The notes under the pieces were generated by a model that searched no databases, was not told the DNA's origin, and was given only the letters and a program-made list of their open reading frames with translations. Shown piece after piece: positions 22,546-23,421 of a stretch of DNA of 23,421 nt (position 1 is its first letter; the number at the start of each line of letters is the position of its first letter). The DNA comes from Eubacterium sp. (GTDB lineage: Bacteria; Bacillota_A; Clostridia; Lachnospirales; Lachnospiraceae): the NCBI GenBank assembly GCA_023663915.1, contig JAMPGN010000040.1:1-23421 (forward strand), read 5' to 3'. The position numbers and the translations under genes were made by a program.

Positions 22546-23272
22546 CGTCTATTGTTATGACCTGTCCGGTCAGATATTCCGGTGCAGTTAGGAGAGAGAG
22601 AACCAGCCCCGCTACTTCCGCAGGCTGCCCGATTCGGTCCGCAGGTATTTCGCTCCGCAGAATTTTCATGTCTTCGGCAGAGAGGAACTTGTTCATATCC
22701 GTATCGATCACGCCGCAGGCGATTGCATTGACCTGAATGCCGCTGGGCGCCAGTTCTTTGGCAAGCGCCTTCGTGAAACTGTTTACGCCGCCTTTGGAAG
22801 CGGAGTAGGCGGTTTCCATCGATGCGCCCACATTGCCCCATACGGAGGAAATGTTGATAATTTTGCCGCTGTGGTTTTGAAGCATTAAGGGAATTGTTTT
22901 TCGGCATGTGTAAAAGACCGCGTCCAGATTCGTGTTCATGATTTCACGCCAGTCTGTGACGCTCATTTCATGTAAAAGTCCCACATAAGAGACACCGGCG
23001 TTGTTTATGAGCACATCGAGGGAATTGATCTGTGTAAAGAGTTTGTCCACGTCGTCGGGATTGCCCATATCTGCAGTGATGGGCGTGCAAAGGATATCAT
23101 ATTGTGATGTAAGGTGTGCAGCGATATCAGACAATGCATCGGAGGAATGTCTGCAGGTGAGATAGAGATGATAGCCAGCGCGCGCCATACTCTCGGCAAT
23201 CGCGCAGCCGATTCCGCGTGATGCCCCGGTGATGAGAGCGTATTTAGGTTTGTTGTGAATTTTGTCGGTCAA
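22532..23272 (-). CDS. Short-chain dehydrogenase/reductase, FabG-like
   Basis: NAD(P)-dependent oxidoreductase of 246 aa, most like 3-oxoacyl-ACP reductase FabG. The Rossmann motif TGASRGIG is at 15-22, NNAG at 90-93, and the catalytic set is S143, Y156 and K160 (YSASK). The C-terminus ends in TGQVITIDGGW, normal for the family. No ATG gives a full N-terminus: the start is TTG at 23270-23272, preceded about 7 nt away by AGAAGGA on this strand. It is not next to other fatty-acid genes, so the substrate is uncertain; a role outside lipid synthesis is equally possible. Confidence 0.88.
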   Translation of the reverse strand: MTDKIHNKPKYALITGASRGIGCAIAESMARAGYHLYLTCRHSSDALSDIAAHLTSQYDILCTPITADMGNPDDVDKLFTQINSLDVLINNAGVSYVGLLHEMSVTDWREIMNTNLDAVFYTCRKTIPLMLQNHSGKIINISSVWGNVGASMETAYSASKGGVNSFTKALAKELAPSGIQVNAIACGVIDTDMNKFLSAEDMKILRSEIPADRIGQPAEVAGLVLSLLTAPEYLTGQVITIDGGWT

Positions 23273-23421
23273 TGTTTTGTCCTTCTTTCTATCTTTTTTT
23301 AAGAAATTATATATTATAGATTCGGGTGTTAAAAGTTCTATCTGATAAGTTGTGAAGGCAGATTGTACAAAAAGTTCTCTTGTGTCGGGTTTCGTCGAAT
23401 GGATTTTCTAAGTATTCCGGT
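23273..23421 (-). promoter_or_regulatory. Upstream region of the dehydrogenase
   Basis: No gene is seen in the last 149 bases. On the minus strand two TATAAT boxes overlap an AT-rich stretch (plus positions 23306-23311 and 23313-23318), about 35-45 nt before the TTG start. The -35 regions are poor. The Shine-Dalgarno sequence lies at about 23280-23286. Confidence 0.4.

Overview
The window is a chromosomal segment of a low-to-mid GC Firmicute, most likely Clostridia of the Lachnospiraceae type. The evidence is the strong AGGAGG ribosome-binding sites, near-consensus sigma-A promoters, the gene order, an L17 with a long family-typical insertion, and a KOW/L14e-like protein placed between map and infA. 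It is mostly the distal part of the ribosomal protein super-operon and its usual downstream neighbours. I see no rRNA, tRNA, CRISPR array, insertion sequence or phage gene.

Layout. Positions 1-5612 (+): rplF (5' end cut by the window edge), rplR, rpsE, rpmD, rplO, secY, adk, map, a KOW-domain protein and infA, tightly packed except for a 172-nt palindrome-bearing gap between secY and adk. Positions 5685-9583 (+): a promoter, then rpmJ (37 codons), rpsM, rpsK, rpsD, rpoA and rplQ, ending at a clear terminator. Positions 9629-10666 (-): a membrane-anchored M15 zinc peptidase. Positions 10896-14397 (+): a promoter, then ecfA1, ecfA2, ecfT (the shared energising module of ECF vitamin/metal transporters) and truA. 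Positions 14428-17483 (+): a promoter, then an MBOAT acyltransferase and an SGNH/DltD-like partner, probably O-acylating a cell-surface polymer. Positions 17547-18692 (+): a consensus promoter, a structured leader, rplM and rpsI, then a terminator. Positions 18742-22499 (+): two palindromes, a double-receiver protein and a PocR-type hybrid histidine kinase, forming a phosphorelay pair. Positions 22532-23272 (-): a FabG-like short-chain dehydrogenase. The last about 150 bases carry only its upstream region.

How it fits together: most genes serve translation, transcription (RpoA), secretion (SecY), N-terminal processing (Map) and nucleotide balance (Adk). In many Firmicutes rplQ-ecfA1-ecfA2-ecfT-truA-rplM-rpsI run together. 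Here that run is interrupted twice by cell-envelope genes (the M15 peptidase and the MBOAT/SGNH pair), each with its own promoter or orientation.

The least ordinary signals are non-coding. (1) The rpsK-rpsD gap holds five consecutive hairpins; the first two are diverged tandem copies whose differences include four compensatory base-pair changes. (2) The rpmJ-rpsM gap can fold into a multi-branched leader ending 18 nt before the rpsM ribosome-binding site. Both are candidate undescribed RNA elements in the alpha operon. Several gene starts were set by ribosome-binding sites and family alignment (rplR, adk, rpsD, rpoA GTG, rplQ, truA, MBOAT, rplM, the M15 peptidase, and TTG for the SDR).
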